Assembly: GCA_965262425.1 (NCBI GenBank)
Contig: OZ253536.1
Span: 2,294,001 to 2,358,000, forward strand
Source: CAZOZZ01 sp965262425
GTDB lineage: Bacteria; Acidobacteriota; Terriglobia; 20CM-2-55-15
Length of the DNA: 64,000 nucleotides
Direction: 5' to 3'
Below, one piece after another: positions 27,838 through 37,248 of this stretch. The notes under the pieces are model-generated. The model ran no database searches. It was not told where the DNA came from and saw nothing but the letters and a program-made list of their open reading frames with translations. Both the position numbers and the translations under genes were made by a program. Each line of letters begins with the position of its first letter. Position 1 is the stretch's first letter.

Positions 27838-28007
27838 CCTTCGACGCAGAGGCGCAAAGACGCAGAGGTGAGTTTTGAAGGAATTTCTCGACTCATTGAG
27901 ATGTTTCGTTTCCACATACTTCGCTGCCTTAGAACTCAGACCGGGCATTTTGGGGTCCCATAAAATAGACTTTGCGTCTCTGCGCCTTTGCGCCTTTCGA
28001 TTGAAAA
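27838..28007. repeat. Inverted GACGCAGAGGCGC-type intergenic repeat
   Basis: The left arm (GGCGCAAAGACGCAGAG) and the right arm, read in reverse complement (GGCGCAAAGGCGCAGAG), match at 16 of 17 positions and are about 110 bp apart. It fills the gap between AddA and Lon. Related repeats occur near 57671/59995, 62778 and 63738. The arms could form a long hairpin in RNA and act as a terminator or processing site; that is inference. Confidence 0.7.
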
Positions 28008-28055
28008 TCCTGATGCCGATTACTGATAGTATTGACGAACCAGAAGGGTCATACC

Positions 28056-30383
28056 ATGAGTCCACACGTCAAATTGGAATGGACGCTCCCGGAGAGTGTG
28101 CCGGTGTTGATCCTCAAGAGCACCGTTCTTTTTCCTTTGCAGGTGGCTTCCGTCCAGATCGGGATGAAACAGAATCTCCGGCTTCTCGATGACCATTCCG
28201 ACTCGGAAGACATCGTGGCCGCGGGTGTGTTCATCGATCCTGACGGTGCGTATCGGGAGCGAAACCTCAGCCGGTTCGCCGTAGCGTCGAGGATCCTGAG
28301 TCGGATCCGGATGAGTCACGGCACGACCCAGGTTGTGCTGCAAGGCCTCGGACGAGTCCGACTGAACAAGATCACGCCCTCGCAACCGTATTTCCGGGCC
28401 GAGAGCGATCGCCCTGCCGTGACGGATGGCGACGAGCCGGCAGTTCAAGATCTCGTGGAACGGGTGACTTCCCTTGTCGACACCCTCGTTCGGGTAGACA
28501 ATCGTTATTCTGACGAATTCGTCCGGGTGCTTCGGTTCAATGTCGAGGATGCTTCCCGATGCGCGGATCTCGTCGCCGATACGATTCAGTTCAGTTATTC
28601 GGAAAAGCGTCAGGCATTGGAAGCAATCGAAGTGTCCACGCGGCTGGAACTCCTGGCAAAGCTTCTCGAGCATCAGATTCAGCGGGCACAGGTCGCCGGA
28701 GAAGTCCGAATCAAAGCCGAGGGCGCCATCGACCGAACGCGTCGACGAGAAGCTCTCCGTGAGCAACTCTCGATCATCCGCCGCGAACTGATCGAGTTGG
28801 ACCCGGCCGAAGGCAAGATCGTGGAACTCGGCGAGAAGGTGCGGGAAGCGACGCTGCCTTCTCCTGTGGCTGCCGAGGCACAACGCGACATCCAGCGTCT
28901 GCGAGAGGGCGAAGTTCACGCGCTCGAAGAAACATCGATACGGGAATACGTCGAATGGGTTCTGTCTCTACCGTGGCACCGAACCCAGGAAGAGTCGATC
29001 AACCTCGCGCGAGCACGACGACTGTTTAACAAGCGATATCTCGGCCTCGGAGCCGCGCGCGATCGTCTGCTCGAATTTCTCGCGGTGCGCAAGTTCGGCG
29101 GGACGACCAAGCCCTTGCTCGCCATAGTCGGGCCGCCCGGCACAGGCAAGACCAGCCTGGCCCGGACGCTCGGAGAAGTGCTGGATCGCCCTTGTTTGAG
29201 AATTCCGGTCAGCGGAATTCACGACGAAATCCACATCCGCGGAAGCCGCCGAACTGAGGTGGCGGCAAGACCCGGTCAAATTCTCGATGGCCTGCTAGAG
29301 ACCGGGGTGCGAAATCCCCTTCTTCTCATCGACGACATTCATCGCCTCGGCGAGGACCTGTTGCCCGCGATGCTCGAGGCGCTCGACCCCGCACGAAACA
29401 GCCGTTTCCTGGATCACTACCTCGGCGTGCCTTTCGATCTGTCCGAAGCACTGGTTGTGATCACCGCAAACGTGGAAGAAGAGATCCCGTACGCCCTCTG
29501 GGACTGTGTGGACGTCGTCACACTGTCGGGTTACACCGATGCCGACAAGCTGGCCATTGCCCGTGACTATGTCTGGCCGCAGGTTGTCCGCCACCACGGA
29601 CTGGAGGGCCGCAACATAGGTTTGTCTCAGGCCGCCCTGGGTAAGGTCATTTCCGAATACACGAAAGAAGCTGGAGTCCGAGGTCTTACGATCCGGCTCG
29701 AAACGCTGTGCAGGCGAATCGCGCTGGCGTTGACGACCGACCGACTCGGTCGCTACACGGTCAGCCTGCGCAATCTCGAAGAACACCTGGGTCCCCCGAC
29801 CTTCAAGCAGCGTTCGAGCGCAGCCCAGCCGGTCATTGGAGCCGCAAACGGCCTGGCCTGGACGGAAGCCGGCGGCGATCTGCTGCCAATCGAAGCATTG
29901 CTGATGCCCGGAGAGGGCATCACGACCGTCACAGGACTGCTGGGAGAAGTTTTGCGGGAATCGGTACAGGCCGCCTTATCCTACGTGCGTTCCCGAGCCG
30001 ACGAGCTCGACATTCCCGCAGGTATCCTCAACGAGAAAGACCTGCACGTTCACTTTCCTGAAGGGGCGATCCCAAAGGACGGCCCCTCGGCAGGCATCGC
30101 CGTCGCGACGGCGATCGCATCTCTCCTGTCGGGTCGGCCGATACCCGGCAACATGGCCATGACCGGAGAAATTTCCCTGCGCGGCCAGGTCCTCGGAGTG
30201 GGAGGAATCCATGAAAAAGTCCTGGCTGCCTACCGGGCCGGCATACGCCACGTCATACTGCCCAGGGCGAACGAGAGCGACGTCACCGAAATACCGGACG
30301 ACGTGGGCCGAAAGATCCAAATCCACCTGGTCGAAAACGTTGGAGAAGTCTTCGAAATCGCATTGGGAAAAGAAACAAATTGA
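28056..30383 (+). CDS. lon: Lon-type ATP-dependent protease, divergent
   Basis: 775 residues from ATG 28056 (AAGGG about 9 nt upstream; the TTG at 28032 is rejected). The N-terminal substrate-binding LON domain (VLILKSTVLFPLQVASVQIG) is followed by a coiled-coil region, an AAA+ domain with Walker A GPPGTGKTS and the C-terminal protease. Protease residues are the Ser of PKDGPSAG and the Lys of GGIHEKVLAA, both present. Odd points: the Walker B end reads LLLIDDIHRL where Lon normally has LLDEIDK, so the catalytic Glu is replaced by Asp. The segment GIHDEIHIRGSRRTEVAA also departs from the usual GVRDEAEIRGHRRTYIGA. Cytoplasmic quality control is the family role. Confidence 0.85.
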   Translation: MSPHVKLEWTLPESVPVLILKSTVLFPLQVASVQIGMKQNLRLLDDHSDSEDIVAAGVFIDPDGAYRERNLSRFAVASRILSRIRMSHGTTQVVLQGLGRVRLNKITPSQPYFRAESDRPAVTDGDEPAVQDLVERVTSLVDTLVRVDNRYSDEFVRVLRFNVEDASRCADLVADTIQFSYSEKRQALEAIEVSTRLELLAKLLEHQIQRAQVAGEVRIKAEGAIDRTRRREALREQLSIIRRELIELDPAEGKIVELGEKVREATLPSPVAAEAQRDIQRLREGEVHALEETSIREYVEWVLSLPWHRTQEESINLARARRLFNKRYLGLGAARDRLLEFLAVRKFGGTTKPLLAIVGPPGTGKTSLARTLGEVLDRPCLRIPVSGIHDEIHIRGSRRTEVAARPGQILDGLLETGVRNPLLLIDDIHRLGEDLLPAMLEALDPARNSRFLDHYLGVPFDLSEALVVITANVEEEIPYALWDCVDVVTLSGYTDADKLAIARDYVWPQVVRHHGLEGRNIGLSQAALGKVISEYTKEAGVRGLTIRLETLCRRIALALTTDRLGRYTVSLRNLEEHLGPPTFKQRSSAAQPVIGAANGLAWTEAGGDLLPIEALLMPGEGITTVTGLLGEVLRESVQAALSYVRSRADELDIPAGILNEKDLHVHFPEGAIPKDGPSAGIAVATAIASLLSGRPIPGNMAMTGEISLRGQVLGVGGIHEKVLAAYRAGIRHVILPRANESDVTEIPDDVGRKIQIHLVENVGEVFEIALGKETN

Positions 30384-30385
30384 CA

Positions 30386-30437
30386 GGATAGAATGTCGGG
30401 GCGGGCGGCCACGAAGGGCCGCTCCGACACTCTATCC
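30386..30437. terminator. Long imperfect hairpin between convergent lon and aldolase genes
   Basis: GGATAGAATGTCGG at the left pairs with CCGACACTCTATCC at the right, with one unpaired or mismatched base and a GC-rich inner stem (CGGCC-ACGAA-GGGCCG). It occupies most of the 62-bp gap between two convergent genes, so a bidirectional terminator is likely. Confidence 0.65.
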
Positions 30438-30445
30438 CGAACGAA

Positions 30446-31162
30446 TCAGCGGAAGCCTTCCAGTTGATCGAAACCTAATCTCTTGACGTAATCCTGCCAG
30501 ACCAGACCTTCGGCCTTCAGGCCCTCGAGTTCCTTGCGAGTCTGGATTGCGACGTCTGATGATATCGCCCGGGGGGACTTTCCGAACGCGGCAGTCATCT
30601 GGGACACCTCCAGATATCGACGCGCGATGTTCTCCATCAGGATCATCCGAATCGTCGCCCCGGCCAGGCTGTCACCGGAAGTCAACGCCCCGTGATTGGG
30701 CATGATCAGGTTGCGTGCTTTCCTCAAAACATCGGCCATCGGGCCGATTCGGTCGTCCGTAGAAGCGAGGCCCCCGTAGTCCTCGTCATAGATGGCTATA
30801 TCTCCGGCGAGAAAGCAGCTCTCCTGATCATAAATTTCCGGAATGATTCGAAAGGAACTCAAAGTGACCACAGACCTCGGATGCGTGTGGATCAGGACCC
30901 GGGCTTCGGGAACCATCCGGTGCAGGACACCGTGAAGGCGAATCGTGTCGTTCGTATACCCTTCCCCTTCCACGACGTTTCCGTCGTAATCGACCAGGAT
31001 AATGTCGTCGGGCGTCACGCGGGAGAAGGACGGACCGAAACGATTCACGTACATCTGACCGTCGACACTAACGCTCAGATGACCCGCTACCAACACCGAC
31101 AGGCCCTCGGATGCCAGAATCCTTGCGGCACAGGCGATATCGAATGCGATTTGCGTGTCCAT
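30446..31162 (-). CDS. Class II aldolase/adducin family protein
   Basis: 238 residues from ATG 31162, two bases after the stop of the upstream symporter gene, indicating an operon. Class II aldolase motifs: GLSVLVAGHLSVSV, the zinc-binding HTHPRSV (about residue 100) and MPNHGALTSG (about 160). Family members are sugar-phosphate aldolases, epimerases or decarboxylases that use zinc. The substrate is not evident. Pairing with a sodium symporter suggests uptake and catabolism of an amino- or hydroxy-acid-like compound, which is inference. Confidence 0.82.
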   Translation of the reverse strand: MDTQIAFDIACAARILASEGLSVLVAGHLSVSVDGQMYVNRFGPSFSRVTPDDIILVDYDGNVVEGEGYTNDTIRLHGVLHRMVPEARVLIHTHPRSVVTLSSFRIIPEIYDQESCFLAGDIAIYDEDYGGLASTDDRIGPMADVLRKARNLIMPNHGALTSGDSLAGATIRMILMENIARRYLEVSQMTAAFGKSPRAISSDVAIQTRKELEGLKAEGLVWQDYVKRLGFDQLEGFR

Positions 31163-31164
31163 GA

Positions 31165-32520
31165 TCAGATCACTCCGATCGCGTGCAGGAACACGAACGT
31201 GATGGCGACCGGAACGACGTACTTGAGCAGGAACAACCACGCCTTGTAGAAAAACGCCAGCTTCGTGCCTTCCAGGAACTCTCGATGTCGGATTGCGTCA
31301 TCCACACGCCAGGCCGTAAACAATGCGATGCCGAGACCGCCCAGCGGCAGGATCCAGTTAGAGGCAAGATAATCAAACGTGTCGAACCAGTTCCGGCCAA
31401 AGACACCGGCAAACGAATCTCCGAACAACCGGGTACCGCCACTCAGTGCCGAGGGAATGCCAATCAGGGCGATGATTCCAGCCGAAACCAGGGTGGCGCG
31501 GGAGCGCAGCCATTTCACCTCATCGATCAAATAGGAGGTAATCACCTCAAGCATGGAAATCGAACTGGACAGTGCCGCGAAGACAAGCAGGGCAAAGAAC
31601 GCGAACGACAGAAAACTCCCGCCGGCCATCTGGCTCATGGCAATGGGAACGCTGACAAACACCAGACCGGGCCCCGCACCCGGTTCCATGCCATACGTAA
31701 AAATGATCGGGAAAAGGACCATCGAAGCGGTGAGCGCGATCACGGTGTCGAGGACTGAAATCGTGATCGAGGCCGACATGATGTCGTCGGTTTTCTTGAG
31801 ATAGCTCCCATACGTTAGCATCGCGCCCATTCCGAGACTCAGCGTGAAGAAGGCGTGGCCGAGAGCTTCGAGCACACCCGCAGCGGTCAACTGCTCGGTG
31901 TGGAACCCGAAAACGAAATCCAGGGCGCGGGAAAACCCGTCCAGCGTGAACGAATTCACCAGCAGGATCAGCATCAGGACGAAAAGGGCCGGCATCAGGA
32001 TGCGGGCCCAGCGTTCGAGGCCTTTGCTGACGCCGCCGATCACGACGCCGACCGTCAGGGCCATGAAAACGAAGTGCCAGAAGAGGTTCAGGCCGTTCGA
32101 AGCGAAGAGTGCATCAAAGGCCGGTCCCACGCCGTCGGGTCCCAACCCGACGATCTGGCCGGACAGGGAAAGGTAGCTGTAATGGAGCGCCCAGCCGGCA
32201 ACCACGCTGTAGTAAGACAGGATGACAAACGAACCCGCCACACCCAGCCAGCCAAAGGCGACCCAACCGCTACCGGCGCTGGAAAGCTTTCGGAAGGCGC
32301 CGACAGCGGATGTCTGGGTGGCGCGTCCAAGCAGGATCTCGGCCGTCATCACGGGAAGCCCCACCAGGGCGATGCAAACCAGATAGATCAAAACGAACGC
32401 GCCGCCGCCGTTGACGCCGGTGATATATGGAAACTTCCAGATGTTTCCCAGGCCGACGGCCGACCCGGCAGCCGCGAGAATAAACCCGACCTTCGATCCC
32501 CAGTGCCCCCTGTCAGCCAA
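31165..32520 (-). CDS. Neurotransmitter:sodium symporter (NSS) family transporter
   Basis: 451 residues from a probable TTG start at 32520, about 7 nt after a GGGGGGAA stretch. The longer open frame to 33057 overlaps the divergent thioesterase gene. The N-terminus has the NSS signature AAAGSAVGLGNIWKFPYITG, which lines the sodium and substrate sites in LeuT-type carriers. About 11 hydrophobic helices follow. Bacterial members import amino acids with Na+. It is co-transcribed with the class II aldolase. Confidence 0.88.
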   Translation of the reverse strand: MADRGHWGSKVGFILAAAGSAVGLGNIWKFPYITGVNGGGAFVLIYLVCIALVGLPVMTAEILLGRATQTSAVGAFRKLSSAGSGWVAFGWLGVAGSFVILSYYSVVAGWALHYSYLSLSGQIVGLGPDGVGPAFDALFASNGLNLFWHFVFMALTVGVVIGGVSKGLERWARILMPALFVLMLILLVNSFTLDGFSRALDFVFGFHTEQLTAAGVLEALGHAFFTLSLGMGAMLTYGSYLKKTDDIMSASITISVLDTVIALTASMVLFPIIFTYGMEPGAGPGLVFVSVPIAMSQMAGGSFLSFAFFALLVFAALSSSISMLEVITSYLIDEVKWLRSRATLVSAGIIALIGIPSALSGGTRLFGDSFAGVFGRNWFDTFDYLASNWILPLGGLGIALFTAWRVDDAIRHREFLEGTKLAFFYKAWLFLLKYVVPVAITFVFLHAIGVI

Positions 32521-32583
32521 GACAATTCCCCCCTGTCCGTGGTACCTCGCGTTAAGTGCGGCTATGGTAACATTCCCGCCTTC

Positions 32584-33015
32584 ATGACGGACGAGCACTT
32601 TCGAAAACTCGAACGGATGTACGGTCTGGCTCCCTGCAACCAGGGACTGGATCTCGGAGTGACGATAGAAGAAGGCAAGGCCACCATCCATCTGCCGATC
32701 CGCCGAAACCTCTTTCACGCGGCAAACGCCGTTCACGGAGCCTACTATTTCAAGCTGCTCGATGACGCCGCCTTCTTCGCCGTGAACTCCACGGTCGAGG
32801 ATGTCTTCGTCCTGACCGTCTCGTTCAACACCCAGTTGCTCCGCCCCGTATCCTCTGGAGAACTCCACTCCACCGGAACACTGGTCCGCGCCTCTAAAAC
32901 CCTGTTTTTCGCCGACGCCGTCGTCACCTCCGACAACGGCAAGGAAATCGCCCGCGGAACGGGTGTGTTCAGCCGCAGCAGGATGCCTCTGTCTGAAGAG
33001 ATCGGATATCGGTAG
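32584..33015 (+). CDS. PaaI-type hotdog thioesterase
   Basis: 143 residues from ATG 32584, divergent from the symporter with about 60 bp between starts. The hotdog-fold helix and active-site region is FHAANAVHGAYYFKLLDDAAFF, where the His-Gly and the acidic pair match acyl-CoA thioesterases of the PaaI/YdiI type. Further strands: FVLTVSFNTQLLRPVSSGEL and KTLFFADAVVTSDNGKEIARGTGVF. Probably hydrolyses an acyl- or aryl-CoA. The frame is open far upstream antisense to the symporter, but that part is a shadow. Confidence 0.85.
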   Translation: MTDEHFRKLERMYGLAPCNQGLDLGVTIEEGKATIHLPIRRNLFHAANAVHGAYYFKLLDDAAFFAVNSTVEDVFVLTVSFNTQLLRPVSSGELHSTGTLVRASKTLFFADAVVTSDNGKEIARGTGVFSRSRMPLSEEIGYR

Positions 33016-33023
33016 GAGGGGAT

Positions 33024-33109
33024 TCAACACGAAGAAACGAAGAACACGAAGGCACACGAAGAAATCTTATGTATTGCTTAACTTCGTGCCCTGCGTGTCT
33101 TCGTGTTGA
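33024..33109. repeat. Inverted CACGAAG-rich repeat between convergent genes
   Basis: The 12-bp arms TCAACACGAAGA (33024) and TCTTCGTGTTGA (33098) are perfect complements. Between them are tandem CACGAAG/ACGAAG units. It fills the gap between the thioesterase and the NHL protein and could serve as a two-way terminator. Confidence 0.7.
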
Positions 33110-33124
33110 CAAACAATGTGACGG

Positions 33125-34027
33125 TCAGCGGGGCGCGAACTTTTTGACGCTCAGGCCATCGTGAACCTCGGCTACGTACACGTTTCCCTCCGGGTCCATC
33201 GAGACCCAGTGCGAAAGTTCCAGCCCGTCGATTCTCTCTCTGAGTTCGCCCGTCCGGCCGTCAACGATCAGTAAGTCGTCCAGTTCGCCTTCCACCATGA
33301 AAAGGGTGTCGTCCGGCGCCATGTATAACCCGTAAGGCGCGCCCAGATGGGTCCACTGATCCAGGAAGTTTCCGTCCTGATCGAAAATCTGAATCCGGTG
33401 GTTTTCTCTGTCCCCGACCAGCAACATACCCGCCGAGTCCATCACGATCGTATGGGGCAGGTTGAATTGTCCCGGGGCAGTCCCCTTGGTGCCCCAGGTC
33501 TTGATGAATTTCCCGTCCTTTGAAAACTTGAGCACCCGGGAGTTTCCATAGCCGTCTGTGACGAAAAAATCGCCGTTGTGCGCGACAACGACATCCGTCG
33601 GACGGTTGAACGTGTCCGGACCGTCACCGGCCACGCCGCGTTTCCCCAGCGTCATGAGCCGTTCGCCACTCGGGCTGAACTTCATGACCTCGTGCGCCCT
33701 GCCGTCAGTGGCCCAGATAAAGCCATCGCGATCGACCCGAAGTCCGTGGGACCAGTCGAAGATGTCTTCTCCCCAGGACCGCAGGAACTTTCCATTCCGG
33801 TCGAGGGTGAAGAAGGCAGGTTCGCCACGCCGGAGAACGTGCATGATCCCATCGGCCGTGTGCGCCACCGAGGCGACGGGGCCGAATTCAACACCGGGAG
33901 GAAACGTGGCCCACTCGCCGACCAGATGGTAGGAACCGGATTGTCCGGCCTGGACCGGGTCGCCGGCCGACCAGAGGGCCACAAGAAGGACCGACAGCAG
34001 CATACCGGGCCACAGAAATCTGTTCAT
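33125..34027 (-). CDS. Secreted NHL-repeat six-bladed beta-propeller protein
   Basis: 300 residues with a cleavable-looking signal peptide (residues 1-28, ending VQAGQ). NHL repeats recur: FSWGEDIFDWSHGLRVDRDGFIWATD-type blades, FNRPTDVVVAHNGDFFVTDGYGNSRVLKF, FNLPHTIVMDSAGMLLVGDRENHRIQIFDQDGNFL, SHWVSMDPEGNVYVAEV. This fold is shared with the lyase domain of peptidyl-glycine amidating enzyme and with many bacterial binding proteins. Periplasmic location is likely; ligand unknown. Confidence 0.85.
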   Translation of the reverse strand: MNRFLWPGMLLSVLLVALWSAGDPVQAGQSGSYHLVGEWATFPPGVEFGPVASVAHTADGIMHVLRRGEPAFFTLDRNGKFLRSWGEDIFDWSHGLRVDRDGFIWATDGRAHEVMKFSPSGERLMTLGKRGVAGDGPDTFNRPTDVVVAHNGDFFVTDGYGNSRVLKFSKDGKFIKTWGTKGTAPGQFNLPHTIVMDSAGMLLVGDRENHRIQIFDQDGNFLDQWTHLGAPYGLYMAPDDTLFMVEGELDDLLIVDGRTGELRERIDGLELSHWVSMDPEGNVYVAEVHDGLSVKKFAPR

Positions 34028-34221
34028 CAGAGAGCCTCCACGAAAATCGAAAGTCAGGACTGGCCAAGGACGGCCAAGTATATCACCCGTCGGGACGAAG
34101 GCCCGCCCGATGGGCGCCTCGAATCCAGCGTTTCTTATGCTGAGATAGGACCATAGTTTGGTATCAGATCGACGCCACAGCAGCTACAATCGAGAACCAC
34201 GTTTCGATCGGAGGGTAGAGG

Positions 34222-34680
34222 ATGGACCAGTTGAGCGAAAACAAGCAGGAAGCCGCAGGCGATCCCGGACTCGTCATGGTTCGGCGAGAAGGTGACCTGG
34301 CGAACAAGATCATCGTCGGCGCCCATCATTTGGCGGCCGACGAGCCGGAGCCGATTGGAACGGATACGGGTCCGACTCCCTACGATCTGCTGGCGGCCGC
34401 GCTCGGGGCCTGCACCTCGATGACCCTGACGATGTATGCCGAGAGGAAGCAGTGGCCGTTGGAAAGCATCACCGTCCTGGCGCGGCACGGCAAGATTCAC
34501 GCAAGCGATTGCGAGGATTGCGAAAGCACAGACGGTCGGGTGGACCGCATCGATACGGCGATTGAACTGGGTGGGCCACTGAGCGACGAGCAACGGGAAC
34601 GATTGTTGGAAATTGCCAACAAATGCCCGGTGCACCGGACGCTGAAGTCCGAAATCAATATCCAGACCCGGCTGGTCTGA
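34222..34680 (+). CDS. OsmC family protein
   Basis: 152 residues, preceded by GGAGGGTAGAGG. The two redox-active cysteines of OsmC/Ohr proteins are present in GACTSMTLTMYAERKQ (about residue 62) and NKCPVHRTL (about residue 136). Members reduce organic hydroperoxides or act in stress defence in the cytoplasm. An additional CEDCES pair near residue 95 is unusual and could bind metal. The S9 peptidase starts 17 bp downstream on the same strand. Confidence 0.88.
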   Translation: MDQLSENKQEAAGDPGLVMVRREGDLANKIIVGAHHLAADEPEPIGTDTGPTPYDLLAAALGACTSMTLTMYAERKQWPLESITVLARHGKIHASDCEDCESTDGRVDRIDTAIELGGPLSDEQRERLLEIANKCPVHRTLKSEINIQTRLV

Positions 34681-34697
34681 GCGAAGGGAGGAGAGTG

Positions 34698-37106
34698 ATG
34701 AGGAGATCGACTGCCTTTTTGGGTTTCTGTGTTTTTCTGATTTCGGCCATGGTCGCCGGAGCTCAGGGCCGAAGACCCATGACGTTCGATGACGTCATGG
34801 CGTTGAAGAATGTCGGGTCACCCCAGATATCTCCCGACGGTGAACGGGTCGTTTACACCGTGTCCTTCGCATCGATGAACGACAACGAGGCACGGTCGGA
34901 AATCTGGATGGTGTCTTCCGGCGGTGGCGACGTGCGACGTTTTACTTCGGGCAACAACGATCGCTCGCCAATATGGTCTCCCAATGGAGAATGGATCGGG
35001 TTCATGTCGAGCCGGCCGACGCCTGGGGGACCCTCACGCGATGGTGCGGACCGGGAAAACAACGGTAACCGTCCCCAGATCTACCTGATCTCTCCAAACG
35101 GCGGCGAGGCCATGAAGCTGACCGACTCGAAATCCGGAGCCGGGGGCTTCGTCTGGTCGCATGATTCAGGAAAGATCGCCTATACGGCCCAGGTTCCGCT
35201 GACCGAAGAGGAAGAAGAGAATAGGAGGGACGGGAACGACACGAAGGTGATCGACGAGGACTTCCGCTATTCCAGCCTTCATGTGATCGACGTGGATTCC
35301 AAAGAGTCGAGTGAAATCGTCGCGGGAGATTTCGTCGTCGGACAGCCGAGGTGGTCCCCAGACGGAACCCGGATCGCGTATTCGGTACGGCCCACATCCA
35401 GAGCGGATGATGGGAGCCTCAGCGACATCTATGTCGCCAACTCCGACGGGAGCGGGTCTCCCCGAAAACTGTACGAGAACGAAGGCGCCGACGGCGGCCC
35501 CATCTGGTCGCCCGACGGCCAAACGATCCTCTTCAGCACGCGGCCCCCTTCTCAGGGACCGGTTGGTTTTTCCAGGCTCCACCGAGTCCCGGCAAGCGGA
35601 GGCACACCACGGTCCGTTATCCCGGATTTCGACGGACCGGCGAACAACGTTCGTTTCTCGCCGGACGGCGAAACGATCTATTTCCAGGCCGGCGCCGGAA
35701 CGACCCGACAAATATTCAGCGCTCCGGCTTCGGGCGGTGACGTCGAGCAGATCACCGATTACGACGCGGTGGTGGGTGGCTTCACGATGTCCGCCGACGG
35801 AAAAACGTTCGCGTTCACCCGGACAGACGTCCAGCACCCCAACGACGTTTACGTCGCTTCCCTGCCGAGCTTCGATCCAAAGCAGATCACGAATCACAAC
35901 TCCCAACTGCTGGACATCGCGGTCGGAGACAGCGAGCTGATCAGTTGGAAGAGCAACGATGGTCGTGAAATCGAAGGCGTCGTGATCTATCCCGTCGGTT
36001 ATGAACCCGGAAAGAAATATCCGGTCCTGATGAACGTCCACGGCGGCCCTTCCGGAGCCTGGACCCAGAGTTTCCCCGGAAGCTGGGGCAACTACGCGCA
36101 CGTGTGGGCCGGCCGCGACTGGATCACGCTGCTGCCCAACCCGAGGGGCAGCTCGAGCTATGGCGAGGAATTTCAACTATCGAACCTGAAAGACTGGGGC
36201 GGCGGAGACTACGAAGACGTCCAGTCAGGCCTCGATGAATTGATTCGGCGGGGTATCGTCGACGAAGACAAGATGGGACAGACCGGATGGAGCTACGGCG
36301 GATACATGACGGCATGGACGTTGACGCAGACCGACCGGTTCAAGGCCGTGATGGTCGGCGCCGGCCTGACCAACATGTTCAGCATGTACTCGACGAACGA
36401 CCTCCAGCGCGTCCTTGAAGGCTATTTCGGCGACACGCCGTTCAACGAAGAGGAAGAGTACCGACGGGCCTCGGCGATGACGTTCATCAACCAGGCCAAG
36501 ACCCCGACGCTCATCATGCACGGGGAACAGGACACGCGTGTGCCGAAAAGCCAGGCCCAGGAGCTATACATGGGTCTCAAGAAGAACGACGTTCCTGTCC
36601 AGATGGTCTGGTACCCCCGTGAGCCTCACGGATTGAGGGAACCCATGCACCGACTGGACAAGATGCGGCGGGAATATTCGTTCTTTTCCGAGAACGTCCT
36701 GGGAGTGGCGGCTGCGGACGAACGAACCGACCGGGAGCAAGTCATCGATGTCGTCCAGAGCGTGTTCGACTACCTGGCGGCGCGCGACAGCGAAAAGATG
36801 AAGACGTTGTTCTGGTCCGGGGCGATGCTGGCGTCGGATCGGCCGGACGAGAGCGACGGACGGCGACAGAACTTCGTTCTTGCCGAGGAGTGGGCCGATA
36901 GCCTGGCGGACGGCGCCGGCCTGATCAACGAGGTGATGTCAGACCCCATGATTCAGGTCGACCACAACATCGCCGCTGTCTGGACCCGGTATACGCTCGA
37001 CATCGGAGAGTATGAGGCCGACGGCGTGGATGCATTCCATCTGGTTAAGAAGGATGGGGAGTGGCGGATCATGTCGCTGGTGTATACGCACAATCCGAAG
37101 CAATAG
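34698..37106 (+). CDS. S9 family prolyl oligopeptidase-like peptidase with C-terminal NTF2-like domain
   Basis: 802 residues from ATG 34698 after a strong GGGAGGAGAG site. Sec-type signal at the N-terminus, then a WD40/TolB-like propeller with repeated SPDGxxI strands, then the alpha/beta hydrolase domain. Catalytic Ser in GWSYGGYMT, Asp in GEQDTRVPKS and His in REPHGLREP. After the usual end of S9C enzymes there are about 125 extra residues (DREQVIDVVQSVFDYLAARD ... DAFHLVKKDGEWRIMSLVYTH) that look like a SnoaL/NTF2-fold domain. A secreted aminopeptidase role is expected; the tail's function is unknown. Confidence 0.88.
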   Translation: MRRSTAFLGFCVFLISAMVAGAQGRRPMTFDDVMALKNVGSPQISPDGERVVYTVSFASMNDNEARSEIWMVSSGGGDVRRFTSGNNDRSPIWSPNGEWIGFMSSRPTPGGPSRDGADRENNGNRPQIYLISPNGGEAMKLTDSKSGAGGFVWSHDSGKIAYTAQVPLTEEEEENRRDGNDTKVIDEDFRYSSLHVIDVDSKESSEIVAGDFVVGQPRWSPDGTRIAYSVRPTSRADDGSLSDIYVANSDGSGSPRKLYENEGADGGPIWSPDGQTILFSTRPPSQGPVGFSRLHRVPASGGTPRSVIPDFDGPANNVRFSPDGETIYFQAGAGTTRQIFSAPASGGDVEQITDYDAVVGGFTMSADGKTFAFTRTDVQHPNDVYVASLPSFDPKQITNHNSQLLDIAVGDSELISWKSNDGREIEGVVIYPVGYEPGKKYPVLMNVHGGPSGAWTQSFPGSWGNYAHVWAGRDWITLLPNPRGSSSYGEEFQLSNLKDWGGGDYEDVQSGLDELIRRGIVDEDKMGQTGWSYGGYMTAWTLTQTDRFKAVMVGAGLTNMFSMYSTNDLQRVLEGYFGDTPFNEEEEYRRASAMTFINQAKTPTLIMHGEQDTRVPKSQAQELYMGLKKNDVPVQMVWYPREPHGLREPMHRLDKMRREYSFFSENVLGVAAADERTDREQVIDVVQSVFDYLAARDSEKMKTLFWSGAMLASDRPDESDGRRQNFVLAEEWADSLADGAGLINEVMSDPMIQVDHNIAAVWTRYTLDIGEYEADGVDAFHLVKKDGEWRIMSLVYTHNPKQ

Positions 37107-37248
37107 AGAATGATCCTGGAGAAGAGGACTACATTCAGGTCCTCGGCACACCGGCGACACCGACGTTCGAAGTGCCCGGGGGGTGCCAGGGTGTGACGAC
37201 TACTTCCGTGGCGCGCAGGATACGATGCCGTCATCCGAGAGGAACTAG

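Noticed and set aside
27838..28007. CRISPR-like array from repeated GCAGAGGCGC units
   Set aside because: The units are adjacent or inverted with no regular spacers, and there are no cas genes nearby.
31855..32583. N-terminal extension of the thioesterase antisense to the symporter
   Set aside because: The hotdog domain starts at 32584 and is complete. The extension is antisense to the NSS transporter gene.
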